NCBI RefSeq assembly: GCF_000949475.1
Contig: NZ_JRHC01000008.1
Coordinates: forward strand, 124,001 to 188,000
DNA from: Draconibacterium sediminis
GTDB lineage: Bacteria > Bacteroidota > Bacteroidia > Bacteroidales > Prolixibacteraceae
DNA length: 64,000 bases
Reading direction: 5' to 3'
This document shows, in pieces, positions 18,963-29,388 of this stretch. Both the position numbers and the translations under genes were made by a program. The notes beneath the pieces are model-generated. The model saw only the letters and a list, made by a program, of their open reading frames with translations. It did not search any database and was not told the DNA's origin. Numbering within the stretch: the stretch's first letter is position 1; every line of letters begins with the position of its first letter.

Positions 18963-19793
18963 ATGCTCGAAATTTGCGCCATCGCATCAGGAAGTAACGG
19001 AAACTGCTATTACATTGGCAACGAGAATTCGGCGATTTTGGTCGACGCCGGAATTTCTACCAAGCAGATTCTGAAACGTATGGATGAACGTGGTTTGGAT
19101 GCAAACAAGTTACGGGCACTTTTTATTACACACGAACACAGCGACCACATGCGCGGTGCACGGGTTATGGGGAAACGGCTTCAGATTCCGGTGTACATGA
19201 CCGCCAAAACCTACGATGGATCGTATAAAAATCTTCGGCCCGATTACCCGCGTTTTTTTACCTGCGACGAAACCATCATTGTCGACGATTTTACGGTGCA
19301 CCCGGTGCAAAAATTCCACGATGCAGCTGAACCCTGTTCTTTCAGAATCAGCTACAACGACATTAACATTGGCGTTTTTACCGACATTGGCGAGGCGTGC
19401 GACAATGTAAAAGAGCATGTAGCAAAATGTAATGCATTGTTCCTGGAATCGAACTACGACGAAAAAATGCTTTGGGAAGGCCGCTATCCGCAGTTTCTGA
19501 AAGAAAGAGTTGCCTCAAAGGTCGGGCACCTGTCAAACGACCAGGCTTTTGAACTGCTGGATAAACACACCAATGGCGAGTTGAAATGCGTATTTCTGAG
19601 CCACATTTCGAAAGACAATAACACCCACAAAAAAGCTTTGGCAACGATGCAACCACTCACCGATCGGTTCGAAATAACTATTGCATCGCGTTTTGAGGCA
19701 TCGGAAGTTTATCAACTTACTTCTACGGCCGGCCATAAAAAACAAATCCCGAACAATCCCCAAAATTTAAAACTCCAGTTTCCAGAGTTTTAA
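18963..19793 (+). CDS. MBL-fold metallo-hydrolase, YycJ/WalJ-like
   Basis: The 276-residue protein has a metallo-beta-lactamase fold: an N-terminal CAIASGSNGNCYYIG, the metal motif THEHSDH, and further His/Asp ligands in DIGEACDN, LESNYDEKML and LSHISKDN. The YycJ/WalJ group is a set of predicted exonucleases linked to cell-wall or DNA metabolism. The start at 18963 gives the conserved N-terminus. It is the last gene of the + strand group and is convergent with lysC, with about 60 nt between them and no clear terminator. Confidence 0.88.
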   Translation: MLEICAIASGSNGNCYYIGNENSAILVDAGISTKQILKRMDERGLDANKLRALFITHEHSDHMRGARVMGKRLQIPVYMTAKTYDGSYKNLRPDYPRFFTCDETIIVDDFTVHPVQKFHDAAEPCSFRISYNDINIGVFTDIGEACDNVKEHVAKCNALFLESNYDEKMLWEGRYPQFLKERVASKVGHLSNDQAFELLDKHTNGELKCVFLSHISKDNNTHKKALATMQPLTDRFEITIASRFEASEVYQLTSTAGHKKQIPNNPQNLKLQFPEF

Positions 19794-19854
19794 CCAGCCA
19801 CGAAAGCTGTTTTGGATCTTATTCGAGATTCGTCGCTATCCGGAATTTCTTCCG

Positions 19855-21174
19855 TTACAAGCCATTCAATAAATTATCGCTTAAAGCCTGCAGCGTTTCT
19901 TTTTTGCGTTCCGTTGGCACCAAAATCGAAATATTATGGCGGCTTCCTCCGTACGAGATCATACGAATCGGAATTCCATCCAGGGCATTAAACACCTTCG
20001 ATGCAAAACCATGTTCCTCCTGAATGATATCGCCAACGATACAAACAATAGTCATATCCTGATCGATAATTACCGTACCAAAATTATCCAGTTCCTCTTT
20101 TATTGATTCAAGATTCCGGGTGTCATCGATTGTTAACGAAACGGCCACCTCCGAGGTAGAGATCATATCGATAGGTGTGCGGAAATCGGCAAATATTTTA
20201 AAGATTTTCGACAAGAAACCATAGGCATTTAACATCCTTCCTGAACGAATTTTAATCGCCGTAATATCATCTTTGGCAGCAACCGCTTTAATACCACGAC
20301 CATCCGATTCTGCCGTAATCAGCGTACCGTCGTCAGTCGGATTCATGGTGTTTTTCAGGCGAACCGGGATATTCTGAACACGTGCCGGCAAAACGGTTTG
20401 CGGGTGCAGAATTTTTGCTCCGAAAAAGGCCAGCTCAGCCGCTTCGTTATATGACAGCTGATCGATTTTTTTAGTATTGTCAACAAAACGCGGATCGTTG
20501 TTATGAAAGCCGTCAATATCCGTCCAAATCTGAATTTCGTCGGCATCAACAGCAGCACCAATCAACGACGCTGTGTAATCGCTACCACCTCGTTGCAGGT
20601 TGTTAATTTCACCGTCGGCATCCCGGCAAATAAATCCCTGTGTAATATAATATTTTGCATCGCCAACCTCTTTTATAACCGGCTTGATATGCTCGCGGAT
20701 ATAATTCAGGTCAGCAGCTTTATCCTCATCAATTTTCATAAAATCGAGGGCCGGCAATAACTTTGTATCATGCCCGTTTTCGTTCATCAGCAAGGTTACC
20801 AGGTTGGTTGAGATAATCTCGCCCTGTGCCAGAATCGTATTTTCGCCAACTTCGCTAAAAGTGCCTGATGTAAACGATTTTATGGTTTGAAAAACATCTT
20901 TAATGATCTTTAAGCCCTTCTTCTTGTTTTCTTCGGAAGTAAAAAGTTCAGCAACTACCTTTTTATAATTCTCCTCCAGGTTACCGATAAAAATACGCGC
21001 AGTATCTTTATTCTTCTTTTTAAGGTAATTTGAAATTTCTACCAAAGAATTGGTTGTTCCCGACATAGCTGATAACACAACTATCTTTTGCTCTCCATCG
21101 GTTACCAAATCCATAACGGCCCTCATATTCTCGGGCGAGCCAACCGATGTTCCTCCGAATTTTAAAACTTTCAT
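19855..21174 (-). CDS. lysC: Aspartate kinase (monofunctional)
   Basis: It phosphorylates L-aspartate, the first step to lysine, threonine and methionine. Starting at 21174 gives MKVLKFGGTSVGSPENM, the universal N-terminus; the open frame extends 30 codons upstream, but those residues do not fit the family. The 439-residue protein has the amino-acid kinase domain (KFGGTS, GGSDYTASLIG, WTDIDGFHNNDPR) and two C-terminal ACT domains (near 300-439) for feedback control by lysine or threonine. No homoserine dehydrogenase is fused, unlike the ThrA type. It is monocistronic. Confidence 0.95.
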   Translation of the reverse strand: MKVLKFGGTSVGSPENMRAVMDLVTDGEQKIVVLSAMSGTTNSLVEISNYLKKKNKDTARIFIGNLEENYKKVVAELFTSEENKKKGLKIIKDVFQTIKSFTSGTFSEVGENTILAQGEIISTNLVTLLMNENGHDTKLLPALDFMKIDEDKAADLNYIREHIKPVIKEVGDAKYYITQGFICRDADGEINNLQRGGSDYTASLIGAAVDADEIQIWTDIDGFHNNDPRFVDNTKKIDQLSYNEAAELAFFGAKILHPQTVLPARVQNIPVRLKNTMNPTDDGTLITAESDGRGIKAVAAKDDITAIKIRSGRMLNAYGFLSKIFKIFADFRTPIDMISTSEVAVSLTIDDTRNLESIKEELDNFGTVIIDQDMTIVCIVGDIIQEEHGFASKVFNALDGIPIRMISYGGSRHNISILVPTERKKETLQALSDNLLNGL

Positions 21175-21371
21175 TTCTTGCTTTTTCAAAAATTTAGTGG
21201 TGCAAATATGAAGAATTTTTGAATCATTAGAAAAGCTTTCTTTGTGAAATGCATATTTATTCATGCGTTTTGCATATTTATTAACGTTGCGCTATGATAA
21301 GTATCACACAACAGCTTAAAAAGCATTGTGATGCAACAAGTACTTTTGGCCAAAACTAAATCAGTAATAAA

Positions 21372-22259
21372 ATGAAACGCATTTTTCTATTAACCCTTAT
21401 CTACCTTTTTACCTTTTCGGCAATTCAAGCACAAGACGAATCGCCCTATCTTCTGATCAGCAAATCGGATGAATCGTTAGCCGAAGGAATCGCAAAAATT
21501 AAATCGGCACTAAGCGAATCGGGATTCAAAATACTTGGAGAATACAGCCCCGCTCAATCTGAAAAATTAGCCGTAGTTTGTTATACACACCCAAAACTGG
21601 AAGAAATTGCGCTTAATTTCAGCGATCGAGGTGCTTTGGCATCGGCATTAAAAGTTGGCTTGAAAAAAGAAGGCGAAACGCTGAAAATAAGCATGACAAA
21701 CCCGATGTACCTGTTTTACGCCTATTTTGTTGACGGCGTTGATGAACAGGAAATGGCATTGCGTTCGATATCTGACCAGGCCATTAAAGCCATGAAAAAT
21801 ATCGGAACAATGGAAGTACCTTTTGGAGGAACACTAGAGAAGAAAAAACTACAAAAATACCACTACAAGGTAATGATGCCCTATTTTACCGATGCTGAAG
21901 AACTGAAAACCTTCGATTCATTTGATGAAGGATTAAAAACCATTCGGCAAAACCTAAAGGCCGGTAAAGGTGAAACGGAGAAGGTATATGAATTGGTTTA
22001 TACCGACAAGGAAGTGGCTGTTTGGGGTGTTGCATTAAAAAATGCAGAAGACGGAGAAGCCCATTTCTTACCGATAATCGGCAACGAACATGTGGCAGCA
22101 ATGCCATACGAAATCATTCTTCAGGGAAATACGGCAAGCATACTTCCGGGAAAATACCGCATTGCGCTGCATTGGCCCGAACTTACTATGGGTACATTTA
22201 TGAAGATTATGAGTACTCCCGGTGATATTAAAACAACAATGGAAAAACTAACAGAATAA
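21372..22259 (+). CDS. Secreted DUF302-like protein
   Basis: The 295-residue protein has a signal peptide (MKRIFLLTLIYLFTFSAIQAQ). Residues about 27-150 look like a DUF302 domain (SLAEGIAKIKSALSESGFKILGEYSPAQSEKLAVVCYTHP), a fold whose function is not settled. The C-terminal half (residues 155-295) is conserved-looking but unrecognised. No catalytic motif is seen. It is probably a soluble periplasmic protein. It stands alone between divergent lysC and a terminator at 22266. Confidence 0.6.
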   Translation: MKRIFLLTLIYLFTFSAIQAQDESPYLLISKSDESLAEGIAKIKSALSESGFKILGEYSPAQSEKLAVVCYTHPKLEEIALNFSDRGALASALKVGLKKEGETLKISMTNPMYLFYAYFVDGVDEQEMALRSISDQAIKAMKNIGTMEVPFGGTLEKKKLQKYHYKVMMPYFTDAEELKTFDSFDEGLKTIRQNLKAGKGETEKVYELVYTDKEVAVWGVALKNAEDGEAHFLPIIGNEHVAAMPYEIILQGNTASILPGKYRIALHWPELTMGTFMKIMSTPGDIKTTMEKLTE

Positions 22260-22265
22260 AAATTG

Positions 22266-22298
22266 AGGCTGTTTGTGTGCAAACATGAACAGCCTTTT
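22266..22298. terminator. Terminator after the DUF302-like gene
   Basis: AGGCTGTT (22266-22273) pairs with AACAGCCT (22288-22295), followed by TTTT. An inner GTTTG/CAAAC pairing competes within the loop. The A-run before it could serve the convergent esterase on the minus strand. Confidence 0.7.
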
Positions 22299-23186
22299 CT
22301 ACAATAACTTTTCGATAAAAAATTCAACCACATCTTTTCCCGACAGATCTGAAATTCCGATGGCAGGAGCATAAACAATTGCCTCGGCACCAACTTCTTC
22401 TGCACGGTCTTTTAGTGCTTTGGCGTGCAACGGATGATGATGCAATTCATCTTCGTTGGTTGGTATGCCACCTTCGTAATGATTGAAAACAAAAAACGGC
22501 ACCGCATCTTTTGTCATTTTTGCAAGAAAATCGAGTTCCGAGCGAATATCCTTTTGTGCTAAAAGGTCAACACCATCTGCCGATTTCAGTCCAAAAACCC
22601 GTGCAATGGTTAACAAGTCTTCAGGATTTTTATACGGTGGAATACCAATCAACCCGGGCCAGCGTAATATGTCGTAGGTTGATTGTGTTGAAAATGCTGC
22701 CGCACACGAAATAGTTGTTGATTCCCTCAAAACAGGGTCGTCACTTTCGGCATCACCCATATCATCCGAAAAAGCCAGCCATAAGGATGTTCCTGCTCCC
22801 GCAGAGCCACCACTGCAGGCAATGCGATTTTTATCAATATTATACTTTCCGGCATTGGCCCGAATATATTGCAGGCAGCGTTTTGAGTCGTTCATACTAC
22901 CGAGTATTCCGTATGGCGGCTCACTCATAAAACGGTAATTTATGCTGGCAATGGAGATCCCGGCTTCGAGCAAACGTACCCAGTCTTCCGAATCGTAGTA
23001 GCGGCTTTTGTCGCCACCAATAAAACCACCGCCATGAATATACATAACGAGCGGAGTTGGTTGATCTGAATCGGCCAGCCAAATATCAAAAGTATTTCGT
23101 TCGTGATTGCCGTAGCGTTCGTTGGCAAAAGATGCAGGTACGCCGGCAGCATTTACAGCCTGTGGCAGATCTATATTTTCAGTCAT
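22299..23186 (-). CDS. Alpha/beta-hydrolase, carboxylesterase/lipase (HSL-like)
   Basis: The 295-residue hydrolase has the oxyanion motif YIHGGGFIGG and the nucleophile Ser128 in GGSAGAG, a hormone-sensitive-lipase/BD-FAE style arrangement. No signal peptide is evident, so it appears cytoplasmic, unlike the esterase at 681. The C-terminal part has a run of histidines (DELHHHPLHAKAL) that may supply the catalytic His, but I could not assign Asp and His with confidence. The substrate is unknown. The M23 peptidase gene lies 54 nt downstream on the same strand. Confidence 0.82.
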   Translation of the reverse strand: MTENIDLPQAVNAAGVPASFANERYGNHERNTFDIWLADSDQPTPLVMYIHGGGFIGGDKSRYYDSEDWVRLLEAGISIASINYRFMSEPPYGILGSMNDSKRCLQYIRANAGKYNIDKNRIACSGGSAGAGTSLWLAFSDDMGDAESDDPVLRESTTISCAAAFSTQSTYDILRWPGLIGIPPYKNPEDLLTIARVFGLKSADGVDLLAQKDIRSELDFLAKMTKDAVPFFVFNHYEGGIPTNEDELHHHPLHAKALKDRAEEVGAEAIVYAPAIGISDLSGKDVVEFFIEKLL

Positions 23187-23240
23187 TTTTGTTTTAGTTT
23201 TATTGGTAATTCCGCAAATCAGACGAATGGCAGTATTCGC

Positions 23241-24029
23241 TTAGTACATTCGCAGTGGTTGCCCGATTTGCAATACGGCGTTTTCCGAAATATTGTTCAG
23301 GCGGCACAACTCCGTAATTGATGTTTTAAACTTCCGCGAGATCACCCAAAGCGAATCGCCCGAACGCACCTTGTAATATTCGGGCACAGCAACGTTTGTT
23401 GAATAACCTTTTGGTTTTAGCTTTTTGTGCAGCGCCATTAAACTTTCCGTATCCAAGGCATCATCGCGTATTTTTTCTTCTTTAAAATCAAAAACGAGTT
23501 CAGGATCAAAAGGCTTTCCGTTTTCGCGCATCTCAAAATGCAAATGTGCTCCGCGTGCCCGCCCTGTACTTCCGGCTAAACCAATGGGCTCCCCTTTTTC
23601 CACTTTATCTCCTTTATTTTTGAGAAATGACGTAAGATGAGCGTAATACGTTTCAATATTATTTCGGTGTTGGATAACCACTAGCCGGCCAAACCCATAG
23701 CCCCAGTTGGCGCGAACAACAACTCCGCTTTGCGCGGCCACCACAGTATCACCTTTATACATTTTAATATCGGTGCCATAGTGCATTCGCCCTGAGCGCG
23801 GTCCAAAACGACTGATAATATACCCGTCGTTACCGGGCACAAGAAACTGTTCCAGGTAACCTTTTTGTGCCGATTCGGGGAAGCTGTCCAACGAAGCTAT
23901 GAAACCCTCGGTATTTATATTACTTTCCACATTGGGCACATCCAATGTATTAACCGTGATATTTTGCCCAAAAGCAACAGACACTGCAAACAGCAGCAAA
24001 CAAAAAATTCCCCCTCGCCTGATATTCAT
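23241..24029 (-). CDS. M23 endopeptidase with C-terminal LysM domain
   Basis: Started at 24029, the protein is 262 residues with a signal peptide (IFCLLLFAVSVAFGQ); the open frame runs 38 codons further upstream with an implausible N-terminus. The M23 (LytM/NlpD) domain at about 75-200 has the zinc ligands in GRMHYGTDI and the AHLHFEM motif, all intact, so it should cleave peptidoglycan cross-bridges or stem peptides. Residues 214-262 are a LysM domain (VRSGDSLWVISRKFKTSITELCRLN) that binds glycan chains. It may act in cell division or wall turnover. Confidence 0.9.
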   Translation of the reverse strand: MNIRRGGIFCLLLFAVSVAFGQNITVNTLDVPNVESNINTEGFIASLDSFPESAQKGYLEQFLVPGNDGYIISRFGPRSGRMHYGTDIKMYKGDTVVAAQSGVVVRANWGYGFGRLVVIQHRNNIETYYAHLTSFLKNKGDKVEKGEPIGLAGSTGRARGAHLHFEMRENGKPFDPELVFDFKEEKIRDDALDTESLMALHKKLKPKGYSTNVAVPEYYKVRSGDSLWVISRKFKTSITELCRLNNISENAVLQIGQPLRMY

Positions 24030-24266
24030 GCTACAAAAAAAGTCAAAAGATTCTGGAATTGAAAACGACAAAGCTGAAAGAATATTCTTTGAGTATACAA
24101 AATCATCTGTATTAAAATGTATTTCGTTCCGGATATCCAGCAATTAAGGGAGATTTCGCACTGGTTTATCGTCATCTCTCTATACAAAAATTTCATTCGT
24201 GTGCTCATTTCATGTTAACAAATATGCTGAAATACCGGAAAAAAAGTGCCTCCGAAAAATCATGCT

Positions 24267-24274
24267 TATCTTTG
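24267..24274 (+). promoter_or_regulatory. Candidate -7 element of the transaldolase-like gene
   Basis: TATCTTTG followed by C is a very typical Bacteroidota -7 box and lies 63 nt before the ATG at 24338. No -33 TTTG at optimal spacing. Confidence 0.45.
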
Positions 24275-24337
24275 CAACACTTACTAAAACAAAACTGATC
24301 GCCTGTATAATATTTCAACCTAAAAAATAGAATAAAG

Positions 24338-25000
24338 ATGATTTATTTGGCAGACACCGCAGACATTCAGGCATTAAAAGATTTATACGATTTTTTTCCG
24401 CTAACAGGGGTAACAACCAACCCTACTATTTTAAAACAATCGGGCTTAAAACTTTCAGAAGCCATTCAAAACATCATTGATATTGTTGGCAAAGGAACTG
24501 TTCACGTTCAGGTGATGAGCGATAAGGCCGACGAAATGGTAAAAGAGGCAAAAACCTATAAAAGTTACTTTAATTTGGGCGATAATTTTTTTGCTAAAAT
24601 TCCGGTATCGATAGAAGGTTACAAAGCCATGCGCATACTAAAAGATGCAGGCATAAACGTAACGGCAACAGCTATTTTTACGCAGCAACAGGCATTGGTG
24701 GCATCGCGTGCCGGAGCCGATTTTGTAGCACCATATGTTAGCCGATTAGACAATATTTCGTCGCACGGGATTGAGGTAGTTGGCGATATTGTTAAAAACA
24801 CCAAAGAATTTAATCTGGACACCAAAGTGCTGGCAGCCAGCTTTAAAACAGTCGACCAGATTCACCGGGTAAGTATGGTCGGAGCGCAATCGGCAACCAT
24901 TAGTCCCGAGTTACTTTTCCAACTGATTAAGCACCCGATGACCGACATCAGCATTGCACAGTTTGAAAAAGACGGAGAAGGATTATACAATATCTTTTAA
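24338..25000 (+). CDS. fsa: Fructose-6-phosphate aldolase / transaldolase (FSA/TalC type)
   Basis: The 220-residue length and sequence (MIYLADTADIQALKDLYDFFPLTGVTTNPTILKQSG) put it in the short FSA/TalC group of transaldolases. The Schiff-base lysine is in FFAKIPVSIEGYKAMRIL, and the C-terminal Asp/Thr-rich loops (FVAPYVSRLD, AASFKTVDQI) are conserved. It may split fructose-6-phosphate to glyceraldehyde-3-phosphate and dihydroxyacetone, or act as a transaldolase in the pentose phosphate pathway; the sequence alone does not separate the two. It ends 12 nt before the convergent L,D-transpeptidase-like gene, with no terminator visible in the gap. Confidence 0.9.
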   Translation: MIYLADTADIQALKDLYDFFPLTGVTTNPTILKQSGLKLSEAIQNIIDIVGKGTVHVQVMSDKADEMVKEAKTYKSYFNLGDNFFAKIPVSIEGYKAMRILKDAGINVTATAIFTQQQALVASRAGADFVAPYVSRLDNISSHGIEVVGDIVKNTKEFNLDTKVLAASFKTVDQIHRVSMVGAQSATISPELLFQLIKHPMTDISIAQFEKDGEGLYNIF

Positions 25001-25011
25001 CGAAAAGAGAA

Positions 25012-25737
25012 TTAAAGGCGAAGCCCTGAAAGCAATTCATCCTTATTTCCCATAATAATGTGTGGATTGCTTTTGGGATCGAGCCATTTTAGCACCCTTA
25101 GCATGTTTTCTTCAGTAATGGCCACACACCCCGCGGTTGACTCGTTCCCGGTTTTATTCAGGTGAAAAAAAATGGCACTTCCTTTACCTTTTACCACCGG
25201 ATTTGTGTTGTATTCAATTACCATACAATATTTGTAGGCATCGCTTTTTAGCAGCAGGTTTTCGTATGATTGTGCATCGGTTTCGCCCTGTAGGTAACGA
25301 TTGTAATTTTCCGACTCCGGGTCGTCGATCCATTTATCTTCAGCTGTGGTTTTCTGAAAAGCCATTTTTGTGTCGGCGCTGTCCAAATAAGTAAACAGTT
25401 TCCCGAGTTCAAAAATACCCGTTGGCGATTTCCCGTCGCCTTCAACTTTTTCGTTTATTGGAGCAAAACCGTTTTCGCCGATACCCGCCTGCATCACCTC
25501 AAAAACAGGCTGCCAGCCTTCTTCTGTTTTTTCGAACGTTAATAAATTTGCATGATGATCAGCCGAGGCAGAATTAAAAACCACCACTAACTGACGTACA
25601 TCCTGCTGATCCGGCCATTGAATACTTTCAAGGATTTTCTGTCCCACTTTCTCCGGTTTTTGCGGAGCTGTTTTACAAGCTGCCAGCGCAAAAAAAACTC
25701 CGAACAAAATGGCTAATTTGTTATACTTCTGAATCAT
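25012..25737 (-). CDS. Lipoprotein with L,D-transpeptidase-like (YkuD) catalytic domain
   Basis: Started at 25737, the 241-residue protein has a lipoprotein signal ([13 protein letters not shown]) with a lipobox Cys near residue 21. The rest (about 50-235) is a YkuD-type domain: [18 protein letters not shown] contains the conserved His and the catalytic Cys204 in the S/T-x-G-C motif. L,D-transpeptidases form 3-3 peptidoglycan cross-links or attach lipoproteins; some relatives lack this activity. The ATG overlaps the end of the upstream kinase gene by 17 nt, so the two are translationally coupled. An alternative GTG/ATG further upstream would lose the signal peptide. Confidence 0.85.
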   Translation of the reverse strand: MIQKYNKLAILFGVFFALAACKTAPQKPEKVGQKILESIQWPDQQDVRQLVVVFNSASADHHANLLTFEKTEEGWQPVFEVMQAGIGENGFAPINEKVEGDGKSPTGIFELGKLFTYLDSADTKMAFQKTTAEDKWIDDPESENYNRYLQGETDAQSYENLLLKSDAYKYCMVIEYNTNPVVKGKGSAIFFHLNKTGNESTAGCVAITEENMLRVLKWLDPKSNPHIIMGNKDELLSGLRL

Positions 25738-28700
25738 TAAGAGGCAAAGTAAATATAAATTTGCTTCCTTTTCCAACTTCGCTTTCAACACTTATTTTAC
25801 CGCCGTGTTTCTCAACAAATTCTTTACAAAGTACCAGCCCCAGTCCGGTGCCTTTTTCACCACTTGTTCCGCGGGTAACTTCGGTACTTTCAATACTAAA
25901 GATACTTTGCAGTTTATCATGCTCTATTCCTATTCCGTTGTCCTTGATTTTTACTTCGCACCAACTTTTTTTCCTGCCAACTAAAATCGCAATTTCGCCG
26001 TCGTTGTGGGTAAACTTTACTGCATTGGCAACCAGGTTGCGTATAATAGTTGAGAACATATTTACATCGGCATTGGCCACCAGCTCTTCCTTAGCAAAAA
26101 CCTCAATCAGGATATTCTTTTTTAAGGCGGCCTCCTCATGAAAACGCAATAACTCCCTAATTTTTTCGGTAACATTTATGGGCTCAGGATTAAAGGTGAT
26201 GGCATTTCGTTGCACCCTTGCCCAGGTTAACAAATTGCCCAGCAAGTCGTTAGCTTGTATCGACGATTTGTAAATATTTGAAATGTGCCTTTCCTGATTG
26301 GTTTCATCCATGTTCCTGAAACTCATCAGCAGGTTTTCAGAAAAACCTATTATGATATTAAAATGATTACGGAGATCGTGCCCGATTATGGAGAAGAACT
26401 TGTCTTTTGTACGGTTTAACTCGTTCAATTCTTTGTTTTTAGCAGTAATTACCTCGTTCTGCTCTTTAATCTGAATGGTACGTTCCAGCACCTTTTTCTC
26501 CAGCCTTACTTTTTCCAGTTTCAAACGCCTTTCGCGAAGTTTTATAAATACCCAAATAACCAGAATAACCAATATTAGATAGGCCAGATACGCCACTTTA
26601 CTGCGCCACCATGGAGGAAGTACGACAATTTGCAAACTCACTCCTTCCTCATTCCAAACCCCGTCGTTATTTGATCCTTTAACCGAAAAGGTATATTCAC
26701 CGGCAGGCAAAGCAAAAAACGGCACAAACTTACGGTTGGCAATCTCATTCCATTCGTTTGAAATGCCTTCCATTTTATAAGCATAACTGTTTTTGTTGGC
26801 GTTGGTAAACTCAAGGGCTGCAAATTCAATGGTAAACGACTGTACATCGTGTTTTAAAACCACCTTCGATTTAGTTGCAACATTAATTTCGTGCTGTTGA
26901 TTGTTGCTGGTAGTTGTAAAGGCGGTAAACACAATAGTTGGCACATAAGGATTGCCTTTCAACGAATCGGGAAAAAAGGTGTTAAAGCCATTCATTCCTC
27001 CAAACAGCAGTTCGCCGTCATCAGCACAATAAGCGGCACGCAGGTTAAATTCAGAACTCTGCAAACCATCTTCAGGCGTAAAAACCTGTATCTCTTTTTT
27101 ATCCAAATTGTACCGGCACAAACCATTGCCGGTGGCAAACCACAAATCCTGATTTTTATCTTCAACAATTTCGTAAATGTAATTACTTGGCAAGCCATCT
27201 TTCTCGTCCAAATAGCTAAACTGTTGTGTGTTTTTATCAAAAATATTGAGTGCCGTATTGGTTCCAATCCATATCCGTTGCCGGCTGTCTTCGCACAACG
27301 AAATCACAAAATCGCTACTCAGTTCACCTTCTGCTTTTTTGTAATGAATCAGTTTATCTGATGCAGGATTATACACATCCACCCCACTGATGGTAGCTAT
27401 CCAGATCAATCCGTCAGAATCTTCCAATAGGGTATAAACCAGGTTCGAACTTATTTTTCTCGAAGCTTCTTCCTGCTGATCAAAACGTATAATTTCTGCC
27501 GATTTCTTGTCGACAAGATAAATTCCTAAAGAGGTAGCAATCCAGTACCGATCGTTTTTATCCTGAATGATGTGATAAATACGGGTGTTTTCAAACGCCG
27601 GCCAATCGGGGCAATCAAAATATTGCCGCCAATCTTCAAATAAGTTTTTCTGTTTATTCCAAATAAAAATTCCATCACGTGACCCTAACCAAATATTGCC
27701 CTCGTTATCCTTAAAAACCACATGTACAAAATCGTTGGGCAGATAATGATTGCCACTTTCCTGCGACGAGAAATGTTCCACCTCATTACTCTCCGGATCA
27801 ACAATATTCAGCCCCTGTCCCCAGTTTCCTATCCACAATTTGCCATCGTCGTTTTTCAACATTCCGGCAATTACATTGCCCTGCAAATTAACCGATGCCG
27901 GCGAATTGCTATGTCGGAAAAGCCGAAACTTGTCCATCTTCAAATCGGTTTTGCTGATACCTGCCAGCGTGCCAACCCACAGGTTTTCCGATTTATCGAT
28001 CCATAAACTCTGAACAATGTTATGCGTCAGCCCGCTGTTTTCCGAAGTCAGATTTTCAATGGTATAGTGCCCGTTTTCATCGGTCAGAATATAAATTCCG
28101 TTTCCTTCTGTTCCCACAACCAGTTCCCCCGATTTGGTTTCCGCGATGCACCGAACACAGCTTCTAAACGAAAAATCTCCGTCCGATGTAAGTGCAAAAA
28201 CCTGCTCCTTAAACACGTTCTTTTCACGATCAAAGAGAAACAATCCTTCTGTTGTTCCTGCCCATATCCGTGATTTCGAATCCTGGAATAGCTCCGTAAC
28301 ATTCACCTGTTCCAAGGTATCGCCACTAATGAACAAAAACGGATAGCAGGAAAATTCTTCATCTGCAAATGAAAAGACTGCTATACCTTCTGTGCATCCA
28401 GCCCAGAGTGTGCCATCGCGATCTTCCAACACCGGAAGTTTTACGTCTTTTATGGCAGGATCGAAAGGAAGGTTACTTTGAAAGTGTGTAAAATGTTTCG
28501 CTTCGGGTTCAAAAACAGAAACCACAGGTGGAGTGTGTACAAGCATCTTTCCGCTGCTTAAAAGTAGGTTATTATAACTGTGAGTACTCACCTCTGGATC
28601 GTAACCGGTGTGATAATTTATTCGTTCAAAACAATCTTTTTCGCGCAGGTATTTATTTAGTCCACCTTTAGTGCCAACCCACAAATTTCCCTGCCGGTCT

Positions 28701-28966
28701 TCCGAAATGGCATAAATCCAGTTATTGGAAATGGAAAGCGTATCGTTTGGCAGGTATCGATAAACCTTGAAATTTTCGCCATCAAAACGGTTCAGCCCGT
28801 TTTGTGTACCAATCCATATAAAGCCCAGAGAATCCTGAAACATGCAGTTTACAACACTTTGCGACAGCCCTTCGTTGATTGAATAATTGGAAAAAGTAAG
28901 TTCACGGGGGTAAGCAAATAACAGCAGCGCAAAGTTAAAGATCAAAAGACAGCACAATCGTTTCAT
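25721..28966 (-). CDS. Beta-propeller sensor histidine kinase (HTCS-like, no receiver)
   Basis: The 1081-residue protein has a signal peptide and two seven-bladed propellers made of repeating units ending in [19 protein letters not shown] sequences (about 25-700), then a Y_Y_Y domain ([26 protein letters not shown]), one transmembrane helix ([20 protein letters not shown]), a coiled coil and the kinase core. His863 in [11 protein letters not shown] is the phosphorylation site; ATPase motifs are [16 protein letters not shown] and GTGLGLVL. It looks like the sensor half of Bacteroidota hybrid two-component systems, but it stops after the ATPase domain and has no receiver or AraC domain. A partner regulator is therefore needed; the LuxR-type regulator at 33681 is a possible but unproven candidate. 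It overlaps the L,D-transpeptidase-like lipoprotein. Confidence 0.9.
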   Translation of the reverse strand: MKRLCCLLIFNFALLLFAYPRELTFSNYSINEGLSQSVVNCMFQDSLGFIWIGTQNGLNRFDGENFKVYRYLPNDTLSISNNWIYAISEDRQGNLWVGTKGGLNKYLREKDCFERINYHTGYDPEVSTHSYNNLLLSSGKMLVHTPPVVSVFEPEAKHFTHFQSNLPFDPAIKDVKLPVLEDRDGTLWAGCTEGIAVFSFADEEFSCYPFLFISGDTLEQVNVTELFQDSKSRIWAGTTEGLFLFDREKNVFKEQVFALTSDGDFSFRSCVRCIAETKSGELVVGTEGNGIYILTDENGHYTIENLTSENSGLTHNIVQSLWIDKSENLWVGTLAGISKTDLKMDKFRLFRHSNSPASVNLQGNVIAGMLKNDDGKLWIGNWGQGLNIVDPESNEVEHFSSQESGNHYLPNDFVHVVFKDNEGNIWLGSRDGIFIWNKQKNLFEDWRQYFDCPDWPAFENTRIYHIIQDKNDRYWIATSLGIYLVDKKSAEIIRFDQQEEASRKISSNLVYTLLEDSDGLIWIATISGVDVYNPASDKLIHYKKAEGELSSDFVISLCEDSRQRIWIGTNTALNIFDKNTQQFSYLDEKDGLPSNYIYEIVEDKNQDLWFATGNGLCRYNLDKKEIQVFTPEDGLQSSEFNLRAAYCADDGELLFGGMNGFNTFFPDSLKGNPYVPTIVFTAFTTTSNNQQHEINVATKSKVVLKHDVQSFTIEFAALEFTNANKNSYAYKMEGISNEWNEIANRKFVPFFALPAGEYTFSVKGSNNDGVWNEEGVSLQIVVLPPWWRSKVAYLAYLILVILVIWVFIKLRERRLKLEKVRLEKKVLERTIQIKEQNEVITAKNKELNELNRTKDKFFSIIGHDLRNHFNIIIGFSENLLMSFRNMDETNQERHISNIYKSSIQANDLLGNLLTWARVQRNAITFNPEPINVTEKIRELLRFHEEAALKKNILIEVFAKEELVANADVNMFSTIIRNLVANAVKFTHNDGEIAILVGRKKSWCEVKIKDNGIGIEHDKLQSIFSIESTEVTRGTSGEKGTGLGLVLCKEFVEKHGGKISVESEVGKGSKFIFTLPLNDSEV

Positions 28967-29087
28967 GGTAAAACAAGTAAATTACTATTCGTTAACCAGC
29001 GCGATGCGAAGTTCGTGATAAGTTGGGTTATTTCAGAATCTGTCTTTCAATCCGCTAATTCATTACAAAATTGGCATTAACGTCATG

Positions 29088-29266
29088 AATAAAACAATCA
29101 TGATTCCCGGGAACCACCAACAGGAATGAAAGCAACTGATATGAAATTTAACTCTCCCTCATTCCCTCTCTTTTCTAAAAGAGAGGGACGATTGTGTCGC
29201 AGACATAATCAGGGTGAGTTTAAATATCTTGAAAATACTTTACTGGAATTACCCGGAGGACTTTCA
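29088..29266. repeat. Cloverleaf-like intergenic repeat, copy 1
   Basis: Related to 33430-33609 over about 180 nt, with the same internal spacing. The core (29150-29220) folds into a three-way junction: outer stem 29150-29159/29211-29220 (one mismatch), arm 1 29164-29174/29177-29187 (11 bp, perfect), arm 2 29190-29198/29202-29210 (9 bp, one mismatch). A flanking AATAAAACA start and a GGACTTTCA end are shared with copy 2. No open reading frame of note. It lies past the terminator of the minus-strand gene at 29389. Confidence 0.8.
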
Positions 29267-29267
29267 G

Positions 29268-29306
29268 AAAAAGGAAAGAGGCTGACCTTGCGAAGCCAGC
29301 CTCTTT
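29268..29306 (-). terminator. Terminator after the secreted repeat protein
   Basis: AAAGAGGCTG (29275-29284) pairs with CAGCCTCTTT (29297-29306). Read on the minus strand, the stem is followed by a T-rich run, so it ends the transcript of the gene at 29389-33096. Confidence 0.85.
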
Positions 29307-29388
29307 AACGAATCCCACTAAGGACGGATCCTCAGCCCAAAGCCTGACAGACTTTGGTATTATACATGATAAAAAATAAGGGTCTAAA

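Larger units (their letters stand above)
28967..29388. other. Gap of about 420 nt: repeat copy 1, terminator, hairpin
   Basis: This stretch holds repeat copy 1 (29088-29266), the terminator 29275-29306 and a small hairpin CCAAAG/CTTTGG (29337-29357) just 3' of the secreted-protein gene. A 60-codon open frame inside the repeat has no recognised features and follows the palindrome, so it is not called a gene. The 5' part near 28967-29080 would hold the promoter of the sensor kinase; no TAnnTTTG match was found there on the minus strand. Confidence 0.6.
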
